A program made the position numbers and the translations under genes. The notes beneath the pieces were generated by a model. That model made no database searches, had not been told where the DNA came from, and saw only the letters and a list, made by a program, of their open reading frames with translations. This document shows, piece by piece, positions 1-9,511 of a stretch of 64,000 bases of DNA; position 1 is the first letter of the stretch, and every line of letters begins with the position of its first letter. Origin of the DNA: Vibrio alfacsensis (GTDB lineage Bacteria; Pseudomonadota; Gammaproteobacteria; Enterobacterales; Vibrionaceae); assembly GCF_003544875.1 (NCBI RefSeq), contig NZ_CP032094.1, positions 1,488,001-1,552,000 on the forward strand. The letters run 5' to 3'.

Positions 1-48
1 AGCTAACTATATGTAGGGGTGAGTTTTAAACACTCAAATAGAGTAATA

Positions 49-77
49 AAAAAGGTCAGCATATCGCTGACCTTTTT
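49..77 (-). terminator. Intrinsic terminator after malM
   Basis: A 12-bp perfect stem (arms 49-60 and 66-77) with a 5-nt loop. The arms begin with A5 and end with T5, so it can work in both directions. It lies just past the malM stop codon and probably ends the lamB-malM transcript. Confidence 0.85.
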
Positions 78-81
78 AAAA

Positions 82-891
82 TTATTTTGTATTTACTGCT
101 TTCACAAATACTTCTTGTGCACCTTTGATGCCCAATTCTTTCGCTTCATCAAGCAGTGTTAATGCTTTCGGAATATCGTTAGCCGCGACCGCTGCTTTAA
201 TCGAGCTGTGGTAGTAGCTGGTTAAATCCGTACCTTGTGGGATGTTGTCGTTTTTCGCGACAATTTTAGTATTCACGATATCGTTCGCGGATACTGAGAA
301 GCGGAACTGACCAAGTGGGCTGTGTTTCGCTTGAGGATCTGCAATATCTGGCGGCTGAGTGTGATTTGCCAGTGCGAAGGCTTTTGCAGGGTGAAGAACT
401 TCTGAACTTCCTTTTAGATCATCGGAAGTGGTGTAAACCAACAAATGCAACTCGTTACCTGTCATGTCTGGAATTACATTCATTTCAAGTACGAACTTAT
501 CGTTATCCAATAGTTTTGCTGGCACGTACTCAAACTTTGAAAAATCTGCTTGGTAAATAGTTTCACCTGCCGTGTTCATAACAACGACGTTAGGTGCGTA
601 AAACTCTAGATTTTTGTTTACGAATGTCTCTAGTTTGATATCGAGACTGCCACGATTACCTGGTAATGCGAACGCTGCAATTGCACCTGCGCTATTACCA
701 TCTAGCAGCATCTGGCTTTTATCAGTCAAAGCGAACTCAGTAACCACAGGTACATCAACCGGTACCCATTGAATATCACCCGATTGCGTGATCACTTGTT
801 GTTGACCTTTCGGGCTCATATCGACTTGTTCTACAGAAGTACATCCTGTAGCCAACATTCCCAACAGCACGGGAGCAAGCCATTTTTTCAT
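82..891 (-). CDS. malM: MalM-like maltose operon periplasmic protein
   Basis: 269-aa protein resembling MalM, the periplasmic maltose-operon protein that is co-transcribed with lamB in enterobacteria; its biochemical role is unknown. The N-terminus is a signal peptide with a lipobox-like ATGC ending at Cys17, so lipid anchoring is possible. The start ATG at 891 gives a clean signal sequence. It lies 102 bp downstream of lamB on the same strand and is separated from it by a strong stem-loop, which fits lower expression than the porin. Function rests on family resemblance and position after lamB; no catalytic motif is expected. Confidence 0.85.
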   Translation of the reverse strand: MKKWLAPVLLGMLATGCTSVEQVDMSPKGQQQVITQSGDIQWVPVDVPVVTEFALTDKSQMLLDGNSAGAIAAFALPGNRGSLDIKLETFVNKNLEFYAPNVVVMNTAGETIYQADFSKFEYVPAKLLDNDKFVLEMNVIPDMTGNELHLLVYTTSDDLKGSSEVLHPAKAFALANHTQPPDIADPQAKHSPLGQFRFSVSANDIVNTKIVAKNDNIPQGTDLTSYYHSSIKAAVAANDIPKALTLLDEAKELGIKGAQEVFVKAVNTK

Positions 892-929
892 TACCGTCTA
901 CCTCGACTCATTATTGTTTTTTGAAATAA

Positions 930-957
930 ATACAGCCAGATAAGTTTCTGGCTGTAT
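930..957 (-). terminator. Stem-loop between lamB and malM
   Basis: Perfect 11-bp inverted repeat (930-940 and 947-957) with a 6-nt loop. On the minus strand it is followed by a T-rich but interrupted tract. It is best read as a partial terminator or mRNA-stabilising 3' structure that lets lamB be expressed above malM. Confidence 0.65.
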
Positions 958-993
958 CATTCTAGGACAATTTAGGACTTAGTGGCTAGATGA

Positions 994-2313
<1,320 letters not shown>

Positions 2314-2453
2314 TTATAATTCTGTCTTCCCTGCTCGCTACTTTAGGCGAATATAGGCAGTAAAAACGCGCCTAAAGAAAGAGAGGTAAGATGGGAACAA
2401 GTCCCCGTTTGTTTCAACGGTTTTGAGATTACCCGAGGCGTATAAGTATGACT

Positions 2454-2548
2454 TCCTCCGCCCTAAACTAATTTAAGGGGGATGAGAAGGGATGAGAAAA
2501 TTTACAGTATGGCGTTTTTTCGAGTTAGATCACCAATAAGGGGAGGAA
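2454..2548. promoter_or_regulatory. Cluster of MalT-like boxes in the lamB/glgX divergent region
   Basis: The 440-bp gap between lamB and glgX holds several copies of the MalT core GGGGAKGA. Two are direct repeats on the plus strand at 2478-2486 (GGGGATGAG) and 2489-2496 (GGGATGAG); a third is at 2540-2548 (GGGGAGGAA) and a minus-strand copy is at 2454-2463. Spacing of about 11 bp between the first two matches the way MalT binds arrays. This supports joint maltodextrin control of both divergent units. The rest of the gap is AT-rich promoter DNA with no gene. Confidence 0.65.
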
Positions 2549-2732
2549 TTAGTAAGTTTATTCAAGTTTCAATCGCTACAAAGTGATATATATTTCATAT
2601 TTCTGACTCAAAATGGTCAATTAAAGAAATTAAATTACATTCACATTTTTGAATTAAGGTGGTTGACCTTAGTAAGACAAAGTTTTTACTTATAGTTTCT
2701 TAATTCGAACAATAAATATTAAAAGTACTCTG

Positions 2733-4688
2733 ATGACTCGACACGGCTCTCGCCCATATCCTCTCGGCGCTACTCTAAATAAGGATGGCTGTAATTTCGC
2801 TATCCACGCACCGAGCACGAAAGATATTCAGCTTGCACTGTTTTCTGGCAATGGCAGTTATTCGCTGCACGACTTGCCAGGAGACGATGCGGGTATCCGT
2901 CACACGTTTATCCCAGACATTCAACCGGGACAAGAATATGGCTATGTGGTCAGCCATCACGACGAACAACTACTTATCTCTGACCCTTACGCCAAATCCA
3001 TCAACAAAGCTCTCCATTATCGTCCTCCGTTCTCTCCTGCCAAAAGCTTCGATATGCCAAAATGTGTTGTGATAGACGACAGCTTCGATTGGCAAGAAAC
3101 GGAACATCCTCGCATCCCACGCGAAGAAATGGTGCTTTTTGAAACCCATGTTAAAGGTTTGACTCAGCAGAACCCTGAAGTTGAAGACGCCATCAAAGGA
3201 CGCTACCTAGGGCTTGTTTCTCCTCAAATGCTGGCCTTTTACAAACAGCAGAACATCAACACACTTCAGTTGCTGCCTGTGGCCGCCTGTATGCACGAGC
3301 CTCATCTCCTAAAAATGGATAAGGTCAATTACTGGGGCTATAACCCATACTTGTTTATGGTGCCAGACCCTCGTTATGCAGAAACTGACGCGGTTACTGA
3401 GCTGAAAACGACGATTCGTGAACTGCACAAGCATGGCATCGAAGTCATTCTCGATGTGGTGTACAACCACACCGCGGAGGGAGGAGATGGCCCTACCACA
3501 TTCAACTTGAAAGCACTCGATCCCCGCTTCTACATCATGCATGGGCAGCATTTTGCGAACTTTACCGGCTGTGGCAATACGGTGGACCTTACCTATCAAC
3601 CTGCGCTCAATCTCGTGATGGATACACTACGCTATTGGGTGAGTGAGTTTAAAGTCGATGGTTTCCGCTTTGATTTAGCCGCAACACTTGGCCGCCAAGG
3701 TGATGATTACAATCCTGAAGCGGCGTTTTTCAAAGCTGTCGCACAAGATCCAGTTCTAAAAGAAACCAAGCTAATCGCTGAACCTTGGGACATTGGACCG
3801 AATGGCTATCAAGTCGGAAACTTCCCTTTTGGTTGGAATGAATGTAATGACAAATTACGCGATATTTCACGTAGTTTTTGGCGAGGAGACCAAGGGTATC
3901 TAAAAGAATTCGCGACCCGACTCATGGGCTCTCGTGACATCTACAGCGCTGCAAATTGGCCTTACAAGCTGACCGTCAATTACATTACCTATCATGATGG
4001 TTTCACACTGCAAGACTTAGTGTCATACAAAAACAAACACAATGAAGCCAATGGCGAACAAAATCGCGATGGTCACGGTGACAATCGCTCTGAAAACTAT
4101 GGCGTAGAGGGCGAAACAGAGAATTTGATGGTCATCGCCACGCGAGAAAAGCAGAAACGCAACTTAATGGCGAGTCTATTATTTGCTTTCGGAATTCCAC
4201 ACATCCTTACTGCTGATATCCTTTCTCATAGCCAAGGTGGCAATAACAACGCCTACTGCCAAGATAACGAAACCAGCTGGCTAAACTGGTCTGATACCGA
4301 GCGTAAGCAGCACTTTAGAACGTGGATGTCACAGATGGTCGCCAATCGTAATCAATACATGGTGCCATTCATTCGTGCATTCAGTGGGGAATATCGGAAC
4401 AATAACCGCATATTTTGGCATCGTATCGATGGCACACTCATGGAACATGACGATTGGAACCGTTTAAGTTCCGTTGCACTGCATCTCGGTATTGGTAAAG
4501 ACGGACAAGAACTGGTTTACTTGATTAACCAAACAAACGCACCTGCACGCTTCAAATTACCAAATGACCGAGAACAGCAATGGGTAACGATATGCGATAC
4601 CAATGTACGCAACTTAAACCCAGGCCATGCCAAAGGGGAAGTGTTGCTGTCACCGACATCCATGGCCATCCTTCACTACCAACCGTGA
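2733..4688 (+). CDS. glgX: Glycogen debranching enzyme GlgX (GH13)
   Basis: 651-aa GH13 isoamylase-type enzyme that hydrolyses alpha-1,6 branches in glycogen or limit dextrins. It has an N-terminal CBM48-like domain (about residues 5-100) and a TIM barrel with DVVYNH, the nucleophile Asp in DGFRFD (about 313), the acid/base Glu in IAEPWD (about 349) and YHDGF (about 422). GNNNAYCQDNE is a GlgX/isoamylase signature. In the region before it, the usual LAGDE motif reads TADILSHSQ, an unusual variant. It is divergent from lamB across MalT-like boxes, so it probably serves maltodextrin use rather than sitting in a glycogen synthesis operon. Confidence 0.9.
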   Translation: MTRHGSRPYPLGATLNKDGCNFAIHAPSTKDIQLALFSGNGSYSLHDLPGDDAGIRHTFIPDIQPGQEYGYVVSHHDEQLLISDPYAKSINKALHYRPPFSPAKSFDMPKCVVIDDSFDWQETEHPRIPREEMVLFETHVKGLTQQNPEVEDAIKGRYLGLVSPQMLAFYKQQNINTLQLLPVAACMHEPHLLKMDKVNYWGYNPYLFMVPDPRYAETDAVTELKTTIRELHKHGIEVILDVVYNHTAEGGDGPTTFNLKALDPRFYIMHGQHFANFTGCGNTVDLTYQPALNLVMDTLRYWVSEFKVDGFRFDLAATLGRQGDDYNPEAAFFKAVAQDPVLKETKLIAEPWDIGPNGYQVGNFPFGWNECNDKLRDISRSFWRGDQGYLKEFATRLMGSRDIYSAANWPYKLTVNYITYHDGFTLQDLVSYKNKHNEANGEQNRDGHGDNRSENYGVEGETENLMVIATREKQKRNLMASLLFAFGIPHILTADILSHSQGGNNNAYCQDNETSWLNWSDTERKQHFRTWMSQMVANRNQYMVPFIRAFSGEYRNNNRIFWHRIDGTLMEHDDWNRLSSVALHLGIGKDGQELVYLINQTNAPARFKLPNDREQQWVTICDTNVRNLNPGHAKGEVLLSPTSMAILHYQP

Positions 4689-4794
4689 CCATGCACTGAT
4701 CGCCTTGGACTAATTGCAAAATCGCACAATCGCATAACGTTGAAATATAGAACTTTGGAAACACATTGACTTAAAAACATATTCTTCTGAAAAT

Positions 4795-4850
4795 TTGTTG
4801 CACAAGCCAAGCTAGCTGAAAGGCTTGTGCAACAAGGTGAGATAGCTCAC
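4795..4850. other. Long perfect inverted repeat plus second small hairpin
   Basis: Perfect 14-bp arms at 4795-4808 and 4822-4835 with a 13-nt loop, followed at once by a 5-bp hairpin (GTGAG / CTCAC) at 4837-4850. There is no T-tract, so it is not a standard terminator. It lies between glgX and the GGDEF gene, about 90 bp upstream of the latter's ATG, and could be an mRNA 3' structure, an operator or a small-RNA element. Confidence 0.55.
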
Positions 4851-4939
4851 TTGTGTAGCACACCATTCGCATTGATGTAACCATGAAACTCATCTACTAT
4901 TGCCCGCTAAAAATATAATATCTAAAAACGAATTGGTAC

Positions 4940-6718
4940 ATGGCTTTCCCTAGATTCTTAATCCGCTATACGCGACCTTACCTATTACTTCTCGGTGGCT
5001 TCATTCTCTACTCTTCTTATGAGCAAATTGGCGACTCAGAAGCGGTGGTTTACCGACAATCTCAAACCAATATTATTACCGCAAAGCGGCTTGTTAAATC
5101 ACAAGTTGAAGCCGCATACGCCAAGCTTTTTTTATTGGAAGCAGCACTAAAATCCAGTAACGAAAATCCAAATACAAAAGCCTTTACCGAAGTCAGTGAT
5201 AGTATCGTCGAATTCTCCCCTCAATATTCTGCAGTGCTCTACTCAACGGATAACCAAGAGAAAGCATACTTTCCTGATGGCGGCATTGCGCTTCAAGATA
5301 CGTCGAAGTTGCATTGGCATAAGCTCAATACTATTAGCGAACGTTTTTACCTTTCTTCTTTGTATCAAAATACCGACAAACGCTGGGTATTTGCCTTAAA
5401 GTATGTTGACCCATCTGTCTCAAAACACCTATGGTTGGAATTTGATCTTCTTCATACCACACAGCAACTTCGTGATTTGAAAACACTCAATGATGGCTAC
5501 ATATTTGTTGTCGACAGAGATACCGGACGCTTAGTTTTCCATCCGGATCCTAGCCGAGTAGGGGATACCTCGGTCAGCTATCACGGTGGTATCAGTGACA
5601 AAGTGACGAACGGGCAACAAGTGGGTAAACACGAGTACTATTACCAAGGTGATTACAAAGTTTCTGTATTTGACGCTGAAAATAGAATGCATTGGGTCTA
5701 TGTTTCGGGCACAGACCGAGCGGATATCATTAACAATAATTATCCTCTTGGTTTAATTGCCGCTTTAATTATGTCACTGCTCGCGCTTTCTTCTGGCGTG
5801 TATTACCTTACTGACCAGCTACATCGTTCACTATCGAGGCTGAATAATGTCACCAACGTGGGCGAATTTAGAGATCAAATTAAACGTATCCTCAACCGCT
5901 TTTGCTACCACAATGGCATTCAACTTTGCTTATACGACGGCATGAATCACGGGATTTACACGCTCGACTATCATGGCAATCGACGACTTGCTCTGGTTGA
6001 TAAGTCCTATCCATCGCGCTTTGATCCGAGTAACCCTGCTAAAAGCCAAGTTTTGAGTCAAGATGACCTCGTTCAAAAGCTCAAAATAAGCCGCAAAAAC
6101 TACAGTATGCCATTGTTTGATGGTAGCGATCTGATGGCCGTGCTTTACATTAGCTATCAAACACCGCCAAACAAATATGTATTAAACCTGATCCAGAGTT
6201 ATGCTCAAACGACCTTAGTGAATCTTCGTCTTCGCGAGCGCTTACGTCACCAAGATCCCGTTACCCAACTTGAAAATAAAACCGGCTTGGCAACACATAT
6301 CGCTCGTGAACTCGGGGAGAATGAACGTTTTGTCGCAACCGTTGATATCGACAACTTTAGCCGTATTAACGAAATTTATGGCTATCCTGTGGGTGATCTC
6401 ATTATTAAGCAAACTGCGAATGTACTGCGAGATAGCTTCCCTAAACCAATGGGAATTTGCGTTGCCCGAACCGGAGGTGATGAGTTTACCTTACTCTTTA
6501 AAGCAGGCAGCCTTAGTGAAGCCCAAAAGCAACTCGAACACTTTAAAGATGAGCTAAAAAATGACTGGATTTCAATGGGAGATGGCAACATCAAATTCAC
6601 CGTCAGCATCGGTGTGACGGGCTTAGAAAACAATTATCATCATACTGTTGCTCAAATAGATAAAGCCATGATGCAAGCAAAACGACTCGGAAAGAATCGC
6701 GTTTGTTGCGCTGAGTAG
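4940..6718 (+). CDS. Membrane diguanylate cyclase with periplasmic sensor domain
   Basis: 592-aa inner-membrane protein. A membrane segment near residues 12-26 and a second at about 270-292 frame a periplasmic domain that looks like a Cache-type sensor (it includes a GYIFVVDRDTGRLVFHPD segment). A cytoplasmic linker follows, then a C-terminal GGDEF domain with an intact RTGGDEF active site at about residue 513 and DIDNFSRINE upstream. It should make cyclic di-GMP from GTP. The product-inhibition I-site (RxxD five residues before GGDEF) is absent; the sequence there is PMGI. It stands alone with a terminator downstream, and its ligand cannot be told from sequence. Confidence 0.88.
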   Translation: MAFPRFLIRYTRPYLLLLGGFILYSSYEQIGDSEAVVYRQSQTNIITAKRLVKSQVEAAYAKLFLLEAALKSSNENPNTKAFTEVSDSIVEFSPQYSAVLYSTDNQEKAYFPDGGIALQDTSKLHWHKLNTISERFYLSSLYQNTDKRWVFALKYVDPSVSKHLWLEFDLLHTTQQLRDLKTLNDGYIFVVDRDTGRLVFHPDPSRVGDTSVSYHGGISDKVTNGQQVGKHEYYYQGDYKVSVFDAENRMHWVYVSGTDRADIINNNYPLGLIAALIMSLLALSSGVYYLTDQLHRSLSRLNNVTNVGEFRDQIKRILNRFCYHNGIQLCLYDGMNHGIYTLDYHGNRRLALVDKSYPSRFDPSNPAKSQVLSQDDLVQKLKISRKNYSMPLFDGSDLMAVLYISYQTPPNKYVLNLIQSYAQTTLVNLRLRERLRHQDPVTQLENKTGLATHIARELGENERFVATVDIDNFSRINEIYGYPVGDLIIKQTANVLRDSFPKPMGICVARTGGDEFTLLFKAGSLSEAQKQLEHFKDELKNDWISMGDGNIKFTVSIGVTGLENNYHHTVAQIDKAMMQAKRLGKNRVCCAE

Positions 6719-6753
6719 CCTCAACGTTCCACACCAATTTAAAACTCAAATCT

Positions 6754-6792
6754 CGGGCCAGAATGAACAGCAATCTGGCCCTTTCTTTTTCG
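6754..6792 (+). terminator. Intrinsic terminator after the GGDEF gene
   Basis: GC-rich stem (GGGCCAGA pairing with TCTGGCCC) with an 11-nt loop, followed by a T-rich tail (TTTCTTTTTC). It isolates the GGDEF gene from the recombinase gene. The remaining 200 bp up to 7008 shows no gene. Confidence 0.8.
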
Positions 6793-7007
6793 ATGACTCG
6801 CCATTCTCCATCTCACCCACACTCCCGATCATCCACTCTCAGGCTCGCTTACCAACTGTCGTAATCAATCGTCCTCGCCCCACACATCACATTGATTCCA
6901 TGCCCTCAATCAGTTTATTTATCCATCACCATTGTGGTTATTCATTAATCACGGTATATTTATGAGCTATAACTTCAAATGAACCATCACCATAGAAGTC
7001 TCCAAAA

Positions 7008-7637
7008 ATGACCACTTACCTCTACACTCGGCACTCTCCCAAAAATAGAGCTTATCAAGAACAACTAAACGCGTTGCAAGTAATAGATCCAGACGCTCAA
7101 CATTTTGAAGATCAATTACATGGCTGCGTAGCACCTGAAGAACAAGAAGCCTTTCAGAAGCTGCTCAATATTGTTAAAACTGGCGATACGATCATTCTGT
7201 GGTGGCTGACGGCTTTTGGTCGTGATTTCAGCCAAGCGCTCAATACGATAACCACCCTACTAGACAAAGGCGTGACGCTAAAAACCGTTTGTGAACCACT
7301 CACTTTTGAGCCCGATTCAGAACAAACTCAAACCTTATTAGCGCTACTCTCTGGATACGGTAAAGTGCAAACCCAACATCGATTATTCGCGGCGGAGCAA
7401 GGCCGAAAAGCCATAAAAGAACAGCCAAATATGTGGCAGGAAAAGTTCAGAGGTCGACCTGCGAATAAAACGAAACATCAACGGATCGCCACACTGCTTC
7501 TTGAAGGACACACGTTAAAAAGCGTGGCAGAACAATGCGACGTCAGCCTATCAACCGTTAAGCGAGTCAAAACGAAATTGAATGAATACGATGATGAGGG
7601 AAGCCTACGCCGTCGTGGTGAAGGTGAAAAATCATGA
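7008..7637 (+). CDS. Serine-recombinase (resolvase/invertase) family protein, degenerate
   Basis: 209-aa protein with the layout of Hin/resolvase recombinases: an N-terminal catalytic-like domain (about 1-125), then RGRP and a C-terminal helix-turn-helix (about 150-195, EQCDVSLSTVKRV). The nucleophile serine is kept in YTRHS (Ser9) and the last Arg of the DRLGRS motif is kept. The Asp and first Arg of that motif, needed for strand cleavage, are replaced (LTAFGRD). It may therefore be weak or inactive as a recombinase and act only as a DNA-binding protein. Its stop codon overlaps the ATG of the MFS gene (ATGA at 7634-7637), so the two are translationally coupled. No recombination sites were recognised nearby. 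Confidence 0.75.
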   Translation: MTTYLYTRHSPKNRAYQEQLNALQVIDPDAQHFEDQLHGCVAPEEQEAFQKLLNIVKTGDTIILWWLTAFGRDFSQALNTITTLLDKGVTLKTVCEPLTFEPDSEQTQTLLALLSGYGKVQTQHRLFAAEQGRKAIKEQPNMWQEKFRGRPANKTKHQRIATLLLEGHTLKSVAEQCDVSLSTVKRVKTKLNEYDDEGSLRRRGEGEKS

Positions 7638-8817
7638 GCCGCCCTATCGACTTTAAGACCATTTTGCTGGCTTGTTTAATTATCAGCGTTGGTCAACTGA
7701 GTATGGGACTGGTGTTTCCTTCGCTGCCTTGGATAGCCAAAGATTTCCACATTTCACTGGACCAAGCACAACTGTTAGTTAGTATTTACTTACTTGGGTT
7801 CGGTCCGTCTCAGTTTATTTACGGGCCCGTCTCTGATGCGCTAGGGCGTAAAAAAGTATTGCTCGCTGGGCTGTTAATTGCCATGTCAGGTCTGTTGGTG
7901 ATCATATTTTTCAGCCAAACCTTTACTGGCATGGTGATGGGACGATTCCTGCAAGGCTTAGGAACGGGCTGTTGCGCGGTACTGGCTAGGGCTTCAACTC
8001 GAGATCGCTTTAGCGGCCCAGAGCTACCCATCGCCATGTCTTATATCGCGATGGCAGCATCGATTACTCCGCTTGTCGCTCCCGTTTTAGGTGGTTTTAT
8101 CAACTTCCATTTTGGTTGGAGTATGGTGTTTATTTCACTGTTAGGCTACGTCTCATTGGCATGGGTAATCATCGCTCTACGTTTTCAAGAAACGGTTGCT
8201 CAATCTAGCTCTATCCCTTCACCTAAAAAAATGCTTCTGCATTATCGTGACTTGCTAACATCACGCTACTTTATGAGCTTCGCCAGTATCAGTTGGCTTA
8301 ACTTCAGTTTGATGATTACAACCGTTTCCGTCATGCCCTTTATCATGCAAAACCAAATCGGTATGACGTCCGATGAATACGCAATGTGGGCGATCATTCC
8401 AGCTCTAGGAATGTTAGCGGGTACTAGCCTTTGCAATCGCGTACGTCCGATCATCGGTAGTAAGAAGATGTTGTTAGTCACGCCAGTTTTACACTTGATT
8501 GCAGCAATTTGGTTTTTTTTTGCCCTGTAGAACCACTGTATTTAATGTTAGGGCAATTACTGATGATATTGGGCAACGGCATCGCCCTACCGTGTGCTCA
8601 AGCAATGGTCATGCAGCCTTATAAAAAACAAGCGGGCGCAGCTGCAGCGATGTCAGGTGGTGGACAAATGGTGGTTTCATCCATGGTCAGTATGGCGCTG
8701 GTTCAATTGGGGCTTAGTGAAGCATGGCATCTATCTATTGTTATCGTGCTCTTTGCAGCGGTCACTTTGGCTAATATTCTGCGTGGTTTTTCTGCGGAGC
8801 AACCCGTCGAGCAGTAA
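7634..8817 (+). pseudogene. Bcr/CflA-like MFS drug exporter, frame broken in a T9 run
   Basis: Twelve-helix MFS exporter of the Bcr/CflA/EmrD type. The first frame gives 298 aa (7634-8530), including the family motif GPVSDALGRKKVLL between helices 2 and 3. It then stops after IWFFFAL. The rest of the protein (PVEPLYLMLGQ onward to 8817) continues in the next frame. The break lies in a run of nine T at 8513-8521; one extra T, or two fewer, restores about 394 aa, the normal family length. Causes could be a sequencing error, a real inactivation, phase variation or slippage at the T run. It overlaps the recombinase gene by 4 bp. Its substrate is unknown. Confidence 0.8.
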
Positions 8818-8874
8818 TATTTATTATCGAATACACGCTCAATCATCAGAGCTTTTGGATTTTCTCCCCAAAAG

Positions 8875-8909
8875 TAAAAATGCCCACTCATTTTAGTGGG
8901 CATTTTTAT
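8875..8909. terminator. Bidirectional intrinsic terminator
   Basis: Stem AAAAATGCCCACT / AGTGGGCATTTTT with a short loop, flanked by A and T runs. It sits between the MFS gene (plus) and the EamA gene (minus) and can end both transcripts. Confidence 0.85.
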
Positions 8910-8984
8910 GCTGTGTTTTGTGCTTAAGTAACGTCGAGGTGCTTAAGTAATATCGAGACACTGATGAAATATCAATGCTGAGTT

Positions 8985-9431
8985 TTACGAGTTTTGTAAG
9001 CTCACAAGAATAACACCAACCGTAATTAGCCCTATTCCAGCCCAATTGATCAAACTGAGTTTTTCACCAAGTAACACCACACTAAAAATGGCGACTAATA
9101 CGACACTGAGCTTATCGATAGGCGCAACTTGAGACGCTTGCCCAAGAGACATTGCCCGAAAATAACAAAGCCATGATGCACCTGTCGCTAAACCAGACAG
9201 CACTAAAAATGCGAACGTTTTGCCGGAAATCTCGCCAATTGCGCTAAATTGTTTGGTCGCATAAGCAATCAAGCCGACCAACACCAAAATAACACAAGTA
9301 CGAATGAACGTTGCCAAATCTGAATTAATGTTTGCCACGCCGAGCTTGGTTAACACCGCAGTTAGTGCGGCAAAATAGCGGACAGAAGTGCCCAAAATAG
9401 CCAAGAGGTTTGTAACACGCGCTTTCCTCAT
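8985..9431 (-). CDS. EamA-family small transporter (half-size DMT)
   Basis: 148-aa hydrophobic protein with about five predicted membrane helices and a single EamA domain, half the size of the usual 10-helix drug/metabolite transporters. The segment SLGQASQVAPIDKLSVVLVAIFSVVLLGEKLS is the conserved EamA C-terminal helix pair. Single-EamA proteins of about 140 aa normally work as dimers. The N-terminal leader (MRKARVT) is slightly longer and more basic than usual. The substrate is unknown. It lies downstream of the siderophore receptor gene but behind a strong terminator, so it is probably a separate unit. Confidence 0.75.
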   Translation of the reverse strand: MRKARVTNLLAILGTSVRYFAALTAVLTKLGVANINSDLATFIRTCVILVLVGLIAYATKQFSAIGEISGKTFAFLVLSGLATGASWLCYFRAMSLGQASQVAPIDKLSVVLVAIFSVVLLGEKLSLINWAGIGLITVGVILVSLQNS

Positions 9432-9442
9432 TCATTAAAAGG

Positions 9443-9483
9443 TATTTAAAAACAAAAGGCGTTGCAGAATGCACTGCAACGCC
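9443..9483 (-). terminator. Terminator of the TonB receptor gene
   Basis: Perfect 10-bp stem (9458-9467 and 9474-9483) with a 6-nt loop. On the minus strand it is followed by a T-rich tail. It separates the receptor gene from the EamA gene. Confidence 0.85.
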
Positions 9484-9511
9484 AGCTTTCAAATTAATAT
9501 CTCACCAGAAC

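Noticed and set aside
7008-7637. Marker of a prophage or genomic island
   Set aside because: No phage genes, attachment sites or tRNA gene lie nearby, and flanking genes look like ordinary chromosome.
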